This document shows positions 63,213 through 64,000 of a stretch of 64,000 bases of DNA, in pieces (the stretch's first letter is position 1; the number at the start of each line of letters is the position of its first letter). Below the pieces are notes generated by a model. That model did not search any database and was not told the origin of the DNA. It was given only the letters and a program-made list of their open reading frames with translations. The translations under genes and the position numbers were made by a program. The stretch is from Bugulina stolonifera (lineage: Eukaryota > Bryozoa > Gymnolaemata > Cheilostomatida > Bugulidae): NCBI GenBank assembly GCA_935421135.1, contig OW285192.1:13905501-13969500 (forward strand), written 5' to 3'.

Positions 63213-63696
63213 GGCAAAATGGAGAAAACATAAAATTCAACGGTGACTGAAATAATAATAATTGTACTAACTTATTGCATAATGTCAAACTGGAATCCTT
63301 TGTTGAATTAGTTAATATTTGAATTATTATATACATCATTTATGTTTACCTTCATTGTTTTGAATCTGGCCCAATGCTACTGCCAATCATTTAGACAAAG
63401 TGAAGAATATTTAAAATAACATCAAGTCTTCCACCGTTCACATTTTTATTGTACACTGATACGACACAATCTCTACTGTACCATAGCAATAATAATTATT
63501 CTAATTTCACATATACAGATAAGTTACAGATTTCAGACTTTGCATCTCTTATAATGTTTCACAGAGCATGGATTGGAAGGGAAAAAGATGCTTAGCTTAT
63601 TATAATTTAGCAAACTTTACAGATGGGAGGATACTTTTATTGAATACAGTAGTGGAACAACTTTGTCAGCTTTGGGTATAGATCTTGATAATTGGT
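63213..63696. other. Spacer upstream of the CIMAP1-like gene
   Basis: AT-rich. It contains the presumed promoter of the minus-strand gene and a minus-strand AATAAA at 63641-63636 that may end the gene to the right. Nothing else was seen. Confidence 0.4.
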
Positions 63697-63777
63697 TTAT
63701 AAGTTCACACTCCAGCCCGTTCCATCGGGTTGACTCCCGATAACGAAAATTTCGCTGACCCGCATTGGTAGAGAAAA
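63697..63777 (-). CDS. Candidate terminal exon of a minus-strand gene beyond the window
   Basis: On the minus strand a good acceptor (TTTTTATTCCAG) opens 26 codons ending TAA at 63699-63697: FSLPMRVSEIFVIGSQ then PDGTGWSVNL. An AATAAA follows 56 bp downstream (63641-63636), as expected for a 3' terminal exon. The local GC content is higher than in its flanks. The peptide loosely resembles a beta-strand of a galectin-like fold, but ending at VNL is not typical of galectins, so I do not name it. Confidence 0.3.
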   Translation of the reverse strand, partial: FSLPMRVSEIFVIGSQPDGTGWSVNL

Positions 63778-64000
63778 CTGGAATAAAAAGATAAGTTCTA
63801 AAACGGCTTTGTAAGTGTGATCAACTACATGTAGCTTTTCAGTGTCATCAGAATAAAAATTCTATAAGCTTTTTGTAAAACGCTTAATTAATATATAAGT
63901 TTTGTACTTGAAAAAATGTTTGCTATTTTAAACAAGGGTCATGTGAGCTGAAATCCTCTTTTCTTTTGCAGCAATAGAACTTTTATTTTATTCATAGAAG

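Noticed and set aside
63690..63790. Possible tRNA gene in the GC-richer stretch near the right edge
   Set aside because: No cloverleaf arms or box A/B pattern could be built; a minus-strand coding exon explains it better.

Overview
The window is nuclear DNA from an animal. Every gene is split by short, canonical GT-AG introns. The coding exons translate to metazoan families, and the introns and spacers are AT-rich with many small DNA transposons. The gene set (BAP18, CIMAP/ODF3, PAN plus fibrinogen-like protein, LARP1 with DM15 repeats, INPP4) and the compact introns suggest an early-branching invertebrate. A sponge is my best guess, but the sequence alone does not prove it. I saw no bacterial operons, CRISPR arrays, rRNA or tRNA genes.

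Layout, left to right. (1) 197-1357 (+): the last three exons of a PRMT9-like arginine methyltransferase. (2) 2695-10977 (+): a secreted PAN/fibrinogen-related protein whose introns are packed with mobile elements (a hAT MITE, a 2.7-kb long-TIR element with 9-bp target duplications, an LTR-like block). (3) 12844-22247 (+): complete SDA1/SDAD1, 16 exons, 692 aa, a 60S ribosome-biogenesis factor. (4) 22615-26435 (-): complete BAP18 (C17orf49-like), 5 exons, 156 aa, convergent with SDA1. (5) 30675-44082 (+): complete LARP1, 21 exons, 1449 aa, with La motif and DM15 cap-binding region. (6) 47832-59745 (+): INPP4-type phosphoinositide 4-phosphatase, 21 exons, 988 aa, with an N-terminal PH-like region before the C2 and CX5R catalytic parts. 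(7) 61087-63212 (-): complete CIMAP1/ODF3-like SHIPPO-repeat protein, 6 exons, 251 aa. (8) 63697-63777 (-): a possible terminal exon of a gene continuing past the right edge. Exon phases in genes 3 to 7 were checked and add up to full open frames. Gene 2 has one unresolved junction.

The genes look like independent housekeeping and ciliary loci rather than one pathway. SDA1 (60S assembly) and LARP1 (translation of ribosomal-protein mRNAs) both serve ribosome production, but they are separated by the BAP18 gene, so this may be chance.

The most unusual signal is tandem repeats placed exactly on splice sites. In SDA1 a 33-bp minisatellite (7 copies, open in frame) starts in exon 13 and carries a copy of the 5' splice site in every unit, so each alternative donor would add 11 residues in frame. 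In INPP4 a donor is also duplicated (52961-53029), and two acceptors lie at the end of repeat arrays (55828-56055 and 59546-59608). I also found six TIR elements, most with target duplications, two related LTR-like blocks and a perfect 176-bp intronic duplication.
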